From contig CAVSRC010000007.1 of assembly GCA_963730325.1 (NCBI GenBank), positions 372,001-436,000 of the forward strand: a stretch of DNA of 64,000 nucleotides, given 5' to 3'. Position 1 is the first letter of the stretch; each line of letters starts with the position of its first letter. Source of the DNA: CAVSRC01 sp963730325 (GTDB lineage Bacteria > Pseudomonadota > Alphaproteobacteria > Rhizobiales > Kaistiaceae). This document shows positions 54,307 through 63,974 of the stretch, one piece after another. The notes below the pieces were generated by a model. It was not told where the DNA came from. It did no database searches and saw only the letters and a list, made by a program, of their open reading frames with translations. The position numbers and the translations under genes are program-made.

Positions 54307-55843
54307 TTATGCACCGGAGCCGGCGCTCGGACGGCGCGCATCTTCACCCGCGAGGGCGCGGATGAGCGGTTGCAGGTGCCGCTCGTAGGGTTTCCAGCGG
54401 TCGACCGAGGTCCGATAGAGCGGCTGGCGGACCTGCCACTTCGATGCGGTCGAGACGCCGCGCTCGTTCTCGGTGAACCTGAGGACGGCCGGGTCCCATT
54501 CAAGGCCGAGGAAATCGGTCATGCGGCGAGCCGAGGCTTCGAGGTCCGTCACCGTGTCTTCGTAGTTCACGGTGAGGATGGATTTCGCGAAGCGGCCCGA
54601 CCAGAACCCCATCAGCTCCTCGTAGCGCCGGTAGTACCAGCCGAGATCGGCAAGATCGTTGGCATAAGCATGCCCCTCGCCGAACGGGCTTATGTAGATG
54701 GACATGCAGCAGTCCAGTGCCTGGCGCTTGCAGTGGATGATCTGCGCGTCCGGAAAGAGCAGCTTGATCAGGCCGATATGCAGGAAATTGTGCAGGAACT
54801 TGTCGACCGTCCTCAGCCGGTCGGAGCCGACCGTCGCGATCAGTGACCGGTAGCCGGTGGCGATGGCGGGCAGGGCATCGGGCGGCAGCCTGGTGAACGC
54901 CGTTGCATAGGCTTTCGGGTCGGCGCCGCCGAATCCAAGCCGCTTGGCGATGGTCGGAATGTACTGACGCTCGCCGGCGCCAAACAGCGCGGGATGACCC
55001 GACAGAATCTGTTCGGTGAGCGTCGAGCCGCTGCGCGGCATGCCGACAATGAAAATGGGGGACGGCGCCTCACGCACGGCGAAATCCTCATGGCCGAGAC
55101 CGGCGATGGATTTCGACTGTGCGATCACATTGGCGAAGTGATCGCGGCTGAATCGAGAACTCCGATTGCGCCTTGGCCGCTTGCAGGTGATCGAACGCCG
55201 CATCGCCGTCCTGCAGATCGAGATAGGTCTTGGCCGCGGCGTAGTGCAGGGTCCCCAAAGGACCGGGTTGGGTGGCTTCGCGCAATCCCGCTTCGATTTG
55301 CGGGAGCAGGTTGTCGGTCGCGGTCTGCTTGCCGAGGCGGGCCAGGCCGCCCAGCGCTCCGGCACGCTCGTCAGGATCCTCCAGGCACCGCTCGTAGAGC
55401 TGGCGCGCGTGATCGAAATCGCCGAGATCGCCGATCGCACGTGCGAGCATCAGACGCAGACCAGGGGCACCGGGATTGATGCGGTAAGCGCGATCCAGAA
55501 ATCCGACCGCCTGCTGATGATTGTCCATTTTCAGGTAGGTCTGACCGACATTCATCAGCATGCGCCAGTTGCCGGGCTCCTTCCTGCGGCTTTCAGCAAA
55601 TAGTCGAGCCCGAATTCGTAGGTGCCGTTGAGGAAGTGGGCGTAGCCGAGGTTGTTGAGCGCTTCCGCACTCGGCCTTTTCGCGCGGGCTGGGGACTTCC
55701 AGAAAGCCGATGGCTTCCGGATATCGCTTCAATTCGAGCAGAAGCTCGCCCAGCCCCGCGCAGACCGCCGGATCGTCGGGATGGGCTGCGGCGAGCGCAC
55801 GGTAGAGCGGCTCGGCCTCATCGAGCTTTCCGTCACGGTGCAA
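54307..55843 (-). pseudogene. TPR-sulfotransferase, multiply frameshifted
   Basis: Splicing frames gives one protein. TPR repeats (HRDGKLDEAEPLYRALAAAHPDDPAVCAGLG; NVGQTYLKMDNHQQAVGFLDRAYRINP) are followed by a sulfotransferase domain with the PAPS loop FIVGMPRSGSTLTEQIL (5'-PSB) and YRRYEELMGFWSGRF. Frame breaks lie near 55155, 55585 and 55678, and the N-terminus beyond 55843 also lacks a clean start (only TTG). Between breaks the other frame reads NNLGYAHFLNGTYEFGLDYL, a good TPR. The domain order matches bacterial TPR-sulfotransferases, which transfer sulfate from PAPS to unknown acceptors. Sequence errors or recent decay cannot be told apart here. Confidence 0.78.
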
Positions 55844-56029
55844 TGCATTGGCGCGGGCAAGCGACGAAGACTTTCTCCAGCTCGCGCGCTATCCTGTTCG
55901 GAGCGGCGCGTATTTCATTCTGCTCGCTTCATGACCGCGTCGATTCTGCATCGAGCCGACGGCGCGGTGCCGACAAGACAGAAAAGGCCCGGCTTTGAGG
56001 CCGGGCCTTCATGCGCGGACTTCGCGCGC

Positions 56030-56768
56030 TCAGAACTTGTAGCTGATGCCAATCAAGCCCACCCACTGGTTCCAATCAACCTTCACCGGCCCATCATCGG
56101 TTGGGTAGGTCTGACTGCCAAAATCGGAATATCGCACCTCGACCTGGCCGATCCAATGGGTTGTGAAGGCATAGTCGGCGCCAAGTCCGGCCGTCCAGCC
56201 GATATGGGTATTGGTCGAACTGGTGGACAAGATCGGAGAACCCGTTGTCCGTGCCGGAATTGCTCAGCCTGCCCTCTGCAACGGCAAGGCCGCCCGTCAC
56301 ATAGAGGAGCATGCGATCGAACGGGGTAAAGCCGACACGCAGGCGCGCGGATCCCTGCCATCGGCTCTCAAAGCTGAGATGGCGCAGATGCGTTACTCCG
56401 GTCAAATATACGCCATCCGCACTGCCGGCGAGGCCGCTGTAGTCCAGATCGCCTTCGATACCCAGGACGTACCGCTCAAGTTGGTAATTGTAGCCGGCAT
56501 GGACGCCGCCGACGAAGCCGTTCAGATCGTATTGATCGGGAACGATCGAGGGAGTCGCTGTGCTGGTCACCGCCGTGGTCCCGCCGGGGCCACTGCTAAC
56601 AGGGAACAACTGACTTTGATTGTCGTGTTCCTGTCCCACGCCATAGCCCGCGTGGATGCCGGTATAGAAGCCGGTCCAGTCGAAGGGCGCGCCCTCAGCC
56701 GTCGAAGCCGCTCCCGCAGCGATGGCCAATGCCCCCAAAGCAATCGCGTGTTTCAACGGGCCCCCCAC
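56030..56768 (-). pseudogene. Omp25/RopB-like outer-membrane beta-barrel protein, frameshifted
   Basis: Two overlapping frames join into a barrel protein of about 240 residues. A signal peptide (LKHAIALGALAIAAGAASTAEG) leads to FDWTGFYTGIHAGYGVG, FVGGVHAGYNYQ, VLGIEGDLDYS and LLYVTGGLAVAEG in the first frame. Then TNTHIGWTAGLGADYAFT, VEVRYSDFG and a terminal WVGLIGISYKF in the second. The GGxHAGYN, HxGWTAGxGxEYAF and final aromatic residue mark the Omp25/RopB/Omp31 family of Rhizobiales. One indel lies near 56225-56245. The start is GTG 56768 or, better spaced behind GGGGGG, TTG 56756. Confidence 0.82.
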
Positions 56769-56845
56769 TTCAGGCCATCAAATCATGGTGGATAACTCAA
56801 TGAGTCGTATTTTGTGGTTCCGGCGCTAACCAGTCAACCTGTGCG

Positions 56846-56905
56846 CGACCGACCTCATCGGTCGTCGTTCCAGGAGTGGGTCAGGCGCTGAGTGCCGCAG
56901 CCCAC
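56846..56905. repeat. Hairpin and diverged GTGGGT repeat copy
   Basis: CGACCGA-CCTCA-TCGGTCG forms a hairpin at 56846-56864. It is followed at 56876-56905 by GTGGGTCAGGCGCTGAGTGC ending in CAGCCCAC, a second, imperfect copy of the 54245 repeat and followed by CCTAC as in that family. Confidence 0.55.
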
Positions 56906-56978
56906 CCTACAAAGCGCGGCGCGAGGACGCTATATCAGGCGTCCTGCCGTTCATTCCCTCCTGCCCGCGGACCAGCCG

Positions 56979-59026
56979 ATGACGATCTCGCCAGCGACAA
57001 CCCGCTTCTCGAACCTTGGGGCGATTCCGGGGACGGCCTTGGCCTGCCGCCCTTCGATCGCATCGCCCCGGAACACTTCCGCCCGGCCTTCGACACCACC
57101 ATGGCGGCGCAGATGAAAGCGGTCGAAGAGATCGCCGGGGCAGCGGAGCCGCCGAGCTTCGCCAATACAATCGTCGCGCTGGAGACGAGTGGCCTCGAGC
57201 TGGAACGGGTGGCCGGCGTCTTCTTCCATCTCGCTTCGGCCGACACCAACGCAGCGCTGCAGGCGGTGGAGCGCGAGATCGCGCCGCTGCTTTCCCGCCA
57301 CGGCAACGCCATCTATCTGAACACGGCGCTGTTCGCCCGCATCGACGCGCTGTGGGAGAGCCGCGACGCGCTTGGCCTCGACGACGAGCAGCGCCAGGTG
57401 CTCGACCGCTATCATACGATCTTCGTGCGCGCCGGCGCGGCGCTCGACGAGGCCGGCAAGAAGCGCCTCGCCGAAATCGGCGAGCGGCTGGCGGCGCTCG
57501 GCACCGCGTTCAGCCAGAACGTGCTCGCCGCCGAAAACGGCTTTCATCTGGTGCTCGGCGAGGACGACCTCGACGGCCTGCCGGCGTCGCTGCGCGCGGC
57601 GGCAGCGGAAGCGGCGCGCGAGCGCGACCTTCCCGGAAGATATGTCATCACCCTGTCGCGTTCCTCGATCGAGCCGTTCCTGCAATTCTCCACGCGCCGC
57701 GATCTTCGCGAAAAGGCGTTCAATGCCTGGGTGAAACGCGGCGAGGAAGAGAATGCGGCGCTGATCGCAGAAACAATCCGGCTGCGCAACGAGCGGGCGC
57801 GGCTGATGGGCTATCAGAGCTTCGCCCACTTCAAGCTTGCCAATTCGATGGCCAAGACGCCGGAGGCAGTGTCGGCGCTGCTCAATGCCGTGTGGGAGCC
57901 GGCGCTCCGCCGGGTGGCGGCCGAGGAAGAGGCGTTGCAGGCGCTGATCGCGGCCGACGGCAACAATTTCCGTCTCGCGCCTTGGGACTGGCGCCACTAT
58001 GCCGAGCGCCGGCGCAAGGCCGAGTTCGATTTCGACGAGGCCGAGCTGGAACCCTATCTCAAGCTCGACAATGTCATCGCCGCCGCCTTCGATGTCGCCC
58101 ATCGCCTGTTCGGCCTCGCCTTCGAGGAGCTGAAGGGGCTCAAGCTCTACCGGCCGGAGGTGCGCGTCTGGCGCGTCACCGGCAAGGGCGGCAGGTATGT
58201 CGGCCTCTTCCTCGCCGATTATTTCGCTAGGCCCTCCAAGCGCAGCGGCGCCTGGATGTCGGGCCTGCGCGACCAGCACAAGCTTGCCGGCGAGGTGCGC
58301 CCGATCGTCCTCAACACCATGAACTTCGCCAAGGCGGGCGAGGGCAAGCCGACGCTGATCTCGTTTGAGGATGCGCGCACGCTCTTCCACGAATTCGGCC
58401 ATGCGCTCCACGGCCTGCTCTCGGACGTGACCTATCCGCTCATCTCCGGCACGTCCGTGGCGCGCGATTTCGTCGAGCTGCCCTCGCAGCTCTACGAGCA
58501 CTGGCTGGAGCAGCCGGAGGTGCTGCGCCGCTTCGCGCTCCATGCCGAAACCGGCGAACCGATGCCGGAGGCGCTGCTCGACAAGGTGCTCAAGGCGCGC
58601 AAGTTCAACCAGGGCTTTGCCACGGTCGAATACGCCTCCTCGGCGCTGGTCGATCTCGACCTGCATCTCGCCGCCAACCCCGACGACATCGACGTCATCG
58701 CCTTCGAGCGCGCGGCGCTCAAGCGCATCCGCATGCCGGAGACGGTGGTCATGCGCCACCGCACGCCGCACTTCCAGCACATCTTCTCAGGCGACGGCTA
58801 CGCCTCGGGCTATTACAGCTATCTGTGGTCGGAGGTGCTCGACGCCGACGCCTTCGAGGCCTTCACCGAGACCGGCGACATCTTCGATCCGGAGACTGCC
58901 CGCCGCCTGCACGACCACGTCTATTCGGCCGGCTACCGGCGCGACCCGGCGGAAGCCTATACCGCCTTTCGCGGGCGTATGCCGTCGACCGAGCCGCTGC
59001 TTCGCAAGCGCGGGCTGGCGGACTGA
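56979..59026 (+). CDS. dcp: M3-family oligopeptidase (Dcp-like)
   Basis: A zinc peptidase of about 680 residues. NPLLEPWGDSGDGLGLPPFDRIAPEHFRPAF is the usual start, and the active-site helix TLFHEFGHALHGLLSDV (HExxH at 58388-58402) is followed by FVELPSQLYEHW with the third ligand. The SGDGYASGYYSYLWSEVLDADAF block near the C-terminus binds substrate in Dcp and OpdA. It trims dipeptides or degrades oligopeptides in the cytoplasm. The main frame has no good start codon: the ATG at 56979 (MTISP) is one frame off, and a one-base indel near 56985-56996 would join MTISP to DNPLLEPW. There is no signal peptide. Confidence 0.87.
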
Positions 59027-59056
59027 TACCCATCGCATCCGGGAGGACGCATTCTC

Positions 59057-60045
59057 ATGGCAAGCATTCTTTTCATCGGCGGCACCGGCCAGATCTCGCT
59101 GCCCTGCGTGCATCTTGCGGTCGAGGCCGGCCACAAGGTCAGCATCCTCAATCGCGGCAAGACGAGCGTGCCACTGCCCGCCGGCGTCGCGGTCATTGCC
59201 GGCGACATGGACGCCGCGACGCCCCATGGCGAACTCGGCGACCGGACGTTCGACGTCGTCTGCCAGTTCCGCACCTTTACGGCGGCGCAGATGGAGAAGG
59301 ACATCGCCGCCTTCACCGGCAAGACTGGCCAATACGTCTTCATCTCCTCGGCCTCCGCCTATCAGAAGCCGGCGCAGCATTACGTCATCACGGAGAAGAC
59401 GCCGCTGGAAAATCCCTACTGGGAATACAGCCAGGCAACAAGATCGCCTGCGAGACGATGCTGCGCGAACAGTCGGCACTCAAGTGGACCATCGTCAGGC
59501 CGAGCCACACGGTGCGCACCGGCCTGCCGTTCGCCATCGGCGACGGCGATGCGGTGGCGCGCCGCGTGCTGCGCGGGGCGCCGGTGATCGTCCATGGCGA
59601 CGGCCATTCGCTGTGGACCCTGACGCGCTCGGCCGATCTCGCCGTGCCCTTTGTCAAGCTCCTCGGCAACCCGGCAGCGATCGGCGAGGACTTCCACATC
59701 ACCGGCGACCGCGGCTTCACCTGGGACGAGATCACCGACGCCATCGCCGCCGGTCTCGGTGTCGCGGCGAAGATCGTCCACGTGCCGACCGACACGCTGG
59801 TGCGTTACCACAAGGAATGGGAAGGACCGCTCACCGGCGACAAGTGCTGGTCGGCGCTCTTCGACAACAGCAAGGTGAAGCGCGTTGCCGGCGACTTCAC
59901 CTGCGCCGACGACCTCAAGACGATCCTCGAAGAGTCGATTGCCCATTTCAAGGCGCGCAACGCGGTTGCCGACCAGGGGCCGGATGCCCTCGACCCGCTG
60001 ATGGACCGCATTGCGGCGGAACAGGCGGCGCTGGGCGCCGCCTGA
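59057..60045 (+). pseudogene. NAD-dependent epimerase/reductase (SDR), frameshifted
   Basis: The first frame has MASILFIGGTGQISLPCVHLAVEAGHKVSILNRGK with the GGTGQIS nucleotide loop, then YVFISSASAYQKP. The second frame continues NKIACETMLREQSALKWTIVRPSHTVRTG, GEDFHITGDRGFTWDEI and the C-terminus to 60045. A missing base near 59431-59440 (within CCAGGCAAC) separates them; together they give an atypical SDR of about 329 residues. This is like isoflavone-reductase or chloroplast-RNA-binding-type epimerases. The catalytic Tyr would be in EYSQ.NK. The substrate is unknown. It follows the M3 peptidase by 30 bases. Confidence 0.82.
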
Positions 60046-60136
60046 GGCGGTGGCGAAGCGTTAACGGCGACAGAGTCCGGGGGCTTGGGTCGGCCGGCCG
60101 GCGCCGCTAGGGTAGGCGCCGGAAGGGTCGTCGATC

Positions 60137-61609
60137 ATGTTGCCAACCGCCAGTCGCCTGATCGCGCTCGGCGCCGTTGTCGCCGCCACCGTCTGCGCGT
60201 GGCCGCCGCCTTCCGCCGTGGCCGCGGAATCCTACGCGTTCTATGAGGTGGCGGCCGCGGATCTCGCCGGAGCGCCGGGCAGCATCATCCGCACCGAAGC
60301 CGTTGCCGGCGCGCCATGGGGGGCGCGGGCGGTGCGCATGCTCTATCGCTCGACCGGACTGACGGGAGAATCGATCGCGGTCTCGGCCGTGGTCGTGGTG
60401 CCGACCAAGCCGCCGCCGGCGGACGGGCGCGCGATCGTCGCCTGGGCCCATCCGACCACGGGCGTGGCGCGCAAATGCGCCCCCTCGCTGCTGCTCGACG
60501 CGGTCATGCCGACCATCGTCGGCCTCGACGCGATGGTGGCGGACGGCTATGCGGTGGTCGCCACCGACTATCCCGGCCTCGGCACTGCCGGCGAGCATCC
60601 CTATCTGGTCGGTTTGAGCGAGGGACGCGCGGTTCTCGATTCGGTGCGTGCCGCGCGCGCGCTCACCCATGCCGGCAACCGCTTCGCCGTGTGGGGCCAT
60701 TCGCAGGGCGGCCACGCCGCGCTGTGGACCGCCGAGCTTGCCAGAAGCTATGCGCCCGAACTCGATCTGGTCGGCATTGCCGCCGCGGCGCCGGCCAGCG
60801 AACTGGCGAAGCTCTTCGACGACGATCTCGGCACGACGGCCGGGCAGGTGCTGACCGCGCTCAGCCTGTGGTCCTGGTCGCATGTCTTCGGCGAGCCGCT
60901 TGCCTCGGTTGTGCTGCCCGATGCCATCGAGCCGGTGGGCGCGATCGGCGGGCAATGCCTCTCCGGCTTCACGGATCTCGTTGTCGATGCGTCCGCCTAT
61001 GGCAGGATCGAGAAGGGCTTCCTCAAGGGCGACCCGGCAAAGACCCGGCCGTGGAGCACCTTCCTGTCGAACAGCACGCCCGGCGATCATGCCGGCAAAT
61101 GGCCGCCGGTGTTCATCGCCCAGGGCGGCGACGACAAGGTCGTCGATCCGCCGGTGACCACCGACTTCGCCATCAAGCTGTGCAATCAGGGTGTGGACGT
61201 GCGCTATTTCTCGGTGCCGGGCGGCACCCATGACGTCATCGCCACGGTCAGCGCGAAAGATGCCGTCGCATGGATCGCCGACCGCTTTCGCCGACCGGCT
61301 GGCGCCGACCGATTGCGTCGCCAAGAACGGCGCCTCGCACTAGGCAGGTGCCGCAATACGCTTCTCCAAGGTCCTCGCGAAAGCGGGGACCCAGTAGCCA
61401 TTGACGCTCGCGGTTCTATCTCGGGCGCTTGCGATTACTGGGTGCCCGGTCGGCGCCGGGCACCGCGAGAGCCGATAGGCCACTTCACGACGCGGGCGGC
61501 CGGTCGTGGCCGAAGAGGGGTCCGAGGCGGTCGAGCCGTGCGGCGCGTGCTTCCTGTGCTGGCGAGAGCGGCGGGTGGTCGAGCGGCGTGCGCTGCCTGC
61601 GTGCGGTGA
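60137..61609 (+). CDS. Secreted lipase/esterase (LIP family), C-terminus frameshifted
   Basis: A signal peptide (residues 1-30, ending SAVAAES) precedes an alpha/beta hydrolase of the secretory-lipase type: AIVAWAHPTTG (about 97-107), VATDYPGLGTAGEHPYL (about 140-156), nucleophile GHSQGGHAA (about 192-200), acid in AQGGDDKVVDPP and His in VPGGTHDV. As sequenced the frame runs to 61609 with an Arg-rich, unrelated tail. Removing one T from TTT at 61286-61288 gives IADRFADRLAPTDCVAKNGA and a stop at 61341-61343, which is surely the native end (about 401 residues). It acts outside the cytoplasm on esters of unknown type. Confidence 0.84.
   Translation: MLPTASRLIALGAVVAATVCAWPPPSAVAAESYAFYEVAAADLAGAPGSIIRTEAVAGAPWGARAVRMLYRSTGLTGESIAVSAVVVVPTKPPPADGRAIVAWAHPTTGVARKCAPSLLLDAVMPTIVGLDAMVADGYAVVATDYPGLGTAGEHPYLVGLSEGRAVLDSVRAARALTHAGNRFAVWGHSQGGHAALWTAELARSYAPELDLVGIAAAAPASELAKLFDDDLGTTAGQVLTALSLWSWSHVFGEPLASVVLPDAIEPVGAIGGQCLSGFTDLVVDASAYGRIEKGFLKGDPAKTRPWSTFLSNSTPGDHAGKWPPVFIAQGGDDKVVDPPVTTDFAIKLCNQGVDVRYFSVPGGTHDVIATVSAKDAVAWIADRFRRPAGADRLRRQERRLALGRCRNTLLQGPRESGDPVAIDARGSISGACDYWVPGRRRAPREPIGHFTTRAAGRGRRGVRGGRAVRRVLPVLARAAGGRAACAACVR
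61374..61450. repeat. Intergenic repeat with GCGAAAGCGGGGACCCAG
   Basis: CTCGCGAAAGCGGGGACCCA at 61374-61393 is a stretch common between alphaproteobacterial genes (the complement of TCCCCGCTTTCGCG). GGGACCCAGTA and TACTGGGTGCCC at its two ends are in opposite orientation. The native end of the lipase gene lies just upstream. Confidence 0.5.
61442..61463. terminator. Hairpin between convergent lipase and sulfotransferase genes
   Basis: GTGCCCGG and CCGGGCAC form an 8-bp stem around TCGGCG. It is 21 bases beyond the stop of the minus-strand sulfotransferase and could end transcription from both sides. No T-run. Confidence 0.5.
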
Positions 61610-62648
61610 GGTGCTTCACCAGACGTTGGCGGAAGGTCTCGGTGAAATCGAGACCGAGTGCGCTGTAGATGCGTTCGATCTCGCCGATCGGGTCGGCGGC
61701 GAGGTCCTGCAGGCGCAGCTCGGCAAGGTCGCCCGGCGGAATCAGCGCACGATCGGCGACGTAGTGGTCCATGGTCGCCAGATACTCCTCGACGATGATC
61801 TCTTCCTGCCGCTCGGCGCCGATGGCCGGGCTCAGGCGGAAGGCGTCCTGCAAGCCTTTGACCAGCGCCAGATTCGACTGGAAGACGACGCGCGGCGGGC
61901 GCGAGATGTGAACGAACTTGGCGCCGGGGAAGAGGCGCAGCAGGTGGCGGACGCGGGCGGTATGGCTGGGCGACTTCAGGATCAGCCGGCGCCCTTTGGC
62001 GATCAGCATCAGCTTGCCGACGAAGGCCAGCTCGCAGCGCTCCCAGCGCTCGCGCTCTTGCCGGCTCAGGCGCTCGAGATCGTGGAAGCGGTTGTAGAAA
62101 TCCTGCTCGCCGGGCAGCACGGCGCGCCCGGCAATCACCGAGCACCGCGCCCAGTTGCACAAGGCGAAATCGTCCTCGGCCGGCAGCGTGGCGCCGAGCG
62201 GCGAGACCTTGCGGATGCGCACCAGCCACAGAAAGGGCGCGAGCAGCAAACGGAGGATCGCCCAGGTCGTCACGAAACTGTGCGGCGACAGCGCCTCCAG
62301 CCAGATCGGCGAGCGCAGATTGGGGTCGAGCGACAGCAGGGTCTGCAGCCAGGTGGTGCCGGAGCGGAAATAGCCGAGCACGAAGACCGGTGCTTCGTGC
62401 GGGGCGACGTGGCGCGGGCGAAACTTCAGCCAGAGGGCGATCGCCAGCCGCTCGGGCAGCGAGAGAATGGTGGAGAGCGCCGAGAAGAAGAGCAGCACGG
62501 CGAGCCGCGGCCACAGCGCCGCCGGTACGCGCAAGCGCGTGCGGAAGATGAGGGCGAGGACACTGTCGAGCGGCGCCAGCCCCAGGAAGTGCGGATAGGG
62601 CAGATAGGGGAAGACCCGCCGCTGAAGGAATTCGCGAATTCCGTTCAT
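61485..62648 (-). CDS. Membrane-associated sulfotransferase-family protein
   Basis: A 387-residue protein. Two N-terminal hydrophobic stretches (about 14-33 and 48-73) precede the sulfotransferase core. The PAPS 5'-phosphosulfate loop is VLGYFRSGTTWLQTLLSLDP (about 90-109), and the 3'-phosphate site lies around KFVHISRPPRVVFQSNL (about 224-240). It matches the Sulfotransfer_3 family that modifies lipids or polysaccharides. The acceptor is unknown. It is unrelated in detail to the TPR-sulfotransferase at 54307 but shows sulfation capacity in this region. Confidence 0.84.
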   Translation of the reverse strand: MNGIREFLQRRVFPYLPYPHFLGLAPLDSVLALIFRTRLRVPAALWPRLAVLLFFSALSTILSLPERLAIALWLKFRPRHVAPHEAPVFVLGYFRSGTTWLQTLLSLDPNLRSPIWLEALSPHSFVTTWAILRLLLAPFLWLVRIRKVSPLGATLPAEDDFALCNWARCSVIAGRAVLPGEQDFYNRFHDLERLSRQERERWERCELAFVGKLMLIAKGRRLILKSPSHTARVRHLLRLFPGAKFVHISRPPRVVFQSNLALVKGLQDAFRLSPAIGAERQEEIIVEEYLATMDHYVADRALIPPGDLAELRLQDLAADPIGEIERIYSALGLDFTETFRQRLVKHLTARRQRTPLDHPPLSPAQEARAARLDRLGPLFGHDRPPAS

Positions 62649-62861
62649 TCGCCCGTCGCCCCTGCCGAAGGCCGCGCGCTGGGCCGCGCGGCGGTGGCGC
62701 CTCGACGCCCGTTCAAGCCGGGCGGGGCGGATTTGTCAAAGCGGGCCGGCGGCACATCGCGCCATGCCGACGGACCCTCGTGGCAAGGCGGATGGCGGCG
62801 CTAGAATGGGCGCCATGCGAATCGCCCCCGCCGTCGGCCTGCTGCTTCGGTTGTTGCCGCC

Positions 62862-63515
62862 ATGATGTCCGGTCCGCGTGCCACGATGCTGCTTGGCGTC
62901 TGGCTGGCGTGGGGGCTGGCCGCCCTCTACGTCGTCTATATCGCCACGCTGTTTGCCGGCGGCGTAGCCGTGGGCGTTCCGGTCGAACCTTATCTGGCAG
63001 CCGCCGAGATCCTCACATTGCTCTCCGGCATTCTCCAGGTGGCGCTGTTCGCGGTCATCTGCCGGTGCGCCGACGACGAGGCGCGCCTGCCGGCGCTGCT
63101 GGCTCTGGTGTGGATGTCAGTCATGGCGGCGCTGACCATCACGGTGCATTTCGTCCAGCTCACTGTCGGGCGGCAGATCGATCCTGCTGTCATGCCCGAT
63201 TACCGCTTCGTCTTCGGCTGGGTGTGGCCGTCGTTCCTGTACGCCGTCGAGCTCGTTGCCTGGCACCTGTTCTTCGGTCTGGCACTGCTGTTCGCGGCGC
63301 CGGCGTTCAGGGGAGGCGGCGCCGCGGCCGCGGCGCGCGCCGGCCTGGTCGCGGCAGGTGCGCTGTGCCTCGTCGGGCTGATCGGTCCGGCGCTGGGCAA
63401 TCTCAACTGGCGGATGATCGGCGTGGCGGGCTACGGACTGGTCTTCCCGTTGAGCTGTGTCGCCATCGGGCTGGTGTTCAGTCGCGCGGCGGTTGCCCGG
63501 CGCGCCACAGGCTGA
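62862..63515 (+). CDS. Predicted inner-membrane protein, six or seven TM
   Basis: A 217-residue hydrophobic protein I cannot assign to a named family. About six to seven membrane segments are evident (about 10-35, 42-70, 76-100, 118-150, 160-180, 188-208). WVWPSFLYAVELVAWHLFFGLALLFAAP is the most distinctive stretch. It could be a small sensor or scaffold protein with no obvious catalytic residue. It is flanked by the divergent sulfotransferase and the convergent cytochrome gene. Confidence 0.65.
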   Translation: MMSGPRATMLLGVWLAWGLAALYVVYIATLFAGGVAVGVPVEPYLAAAEILTLLSGILQVALFAVICRCADDEARLPALLALVWMSVMAALTITVHFVQLTVGRQIDPAVMPDYRFVFGWVWPSFLYAVELVAWHLFFGLALLFAAPAFRGGGAAAAARAGLVAAGALCLVGLIGPALGNLNWRMIGVAGYGLVFPLSCVAIGLVFSRAAVARRATG

Positions 63516-63538
63516 GCGGGCACGGAAAACCCGCCCGC
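63516..63538. terminator. Hairpin between convergent membrane-protein and cytochrome genes
   Basis: GCGGGC at 63516-63521 pairs with GCCCGC at 63533-63538 around ACGGAAAACCC. This is directly after the membrane-protein stop. Weak terminator candidate. Confidence 0.4.
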
Positions 63539-63572
63539 GCCTCGGGCCGGCGGTGCCGTCAGGCCCGCTTGG

Positions 63573-63974
63573 TCAGTTGTTCTTGGCGCCCTGGAAGATC
63601 CAGCTCCAGATATTCTCGCGCAGGCAACTGGCGAGCGGCTTGTGGTTGAAGGGCATGCGAATCTCGGCCTGGCCGTTGATCAGCACGGTGAGGCTGCTCT
63701 CGTCGGGCTTGCCCGGGAGGATCATGGGTCCGAACTTGGTGCCCTTCATCACGCTCTCATAGGTCCTGACATCGAAGCCGCTCTGCTCGTAGCCCTCACC
63801 GCCCGGCTGATGGCAGGAAACGCACCATCCCCTGAAGATCGGCGCGATCTCCTCGGCATAGCTGATCTGCGACTGTTGCGCGCAGGCCTGCGGAACCGGG
63901 AGCAGCGTGGTCGAGCCGGCAAGCGCAAAACCGCCGACGATGACGCCGGCCGACAAGAGAATCCAACGTCTCAT
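63573..63974 (-). CDS. Small exported c-type cytochrome
   Basis: A 133-residue protein with a signal peptide (residues 1-33, ending QACAQQ). One haem site is CVSCHQPGG (about 50-58). LPGKPDESSLTVLINGQAEIRMPFNH (about 86-111) supplies the methionine that is the likely second haem ligand. The pattern resembles planctomycete-type (PSCyt1) cytochrome domains. Of the tandem ATGs at 63980 and 63974, the latter is better spaced from GGAGGA. It is probably a periplasmic electron carrier; its partner may lie beyond the window. Confidence 0.83.
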   Translation of the reverse strand: MRRWILLSAGVIVGGFALAGSTTLLPVPQACAQQSQISYAEEIAPIFRGWCVSCHQPGGEGYEQSGFDVRTYESVMKGTKFGPMILPGKPDESSLTVLINGQAEIRMPFNHKPLASCLRENIWSWIFQGAKNN

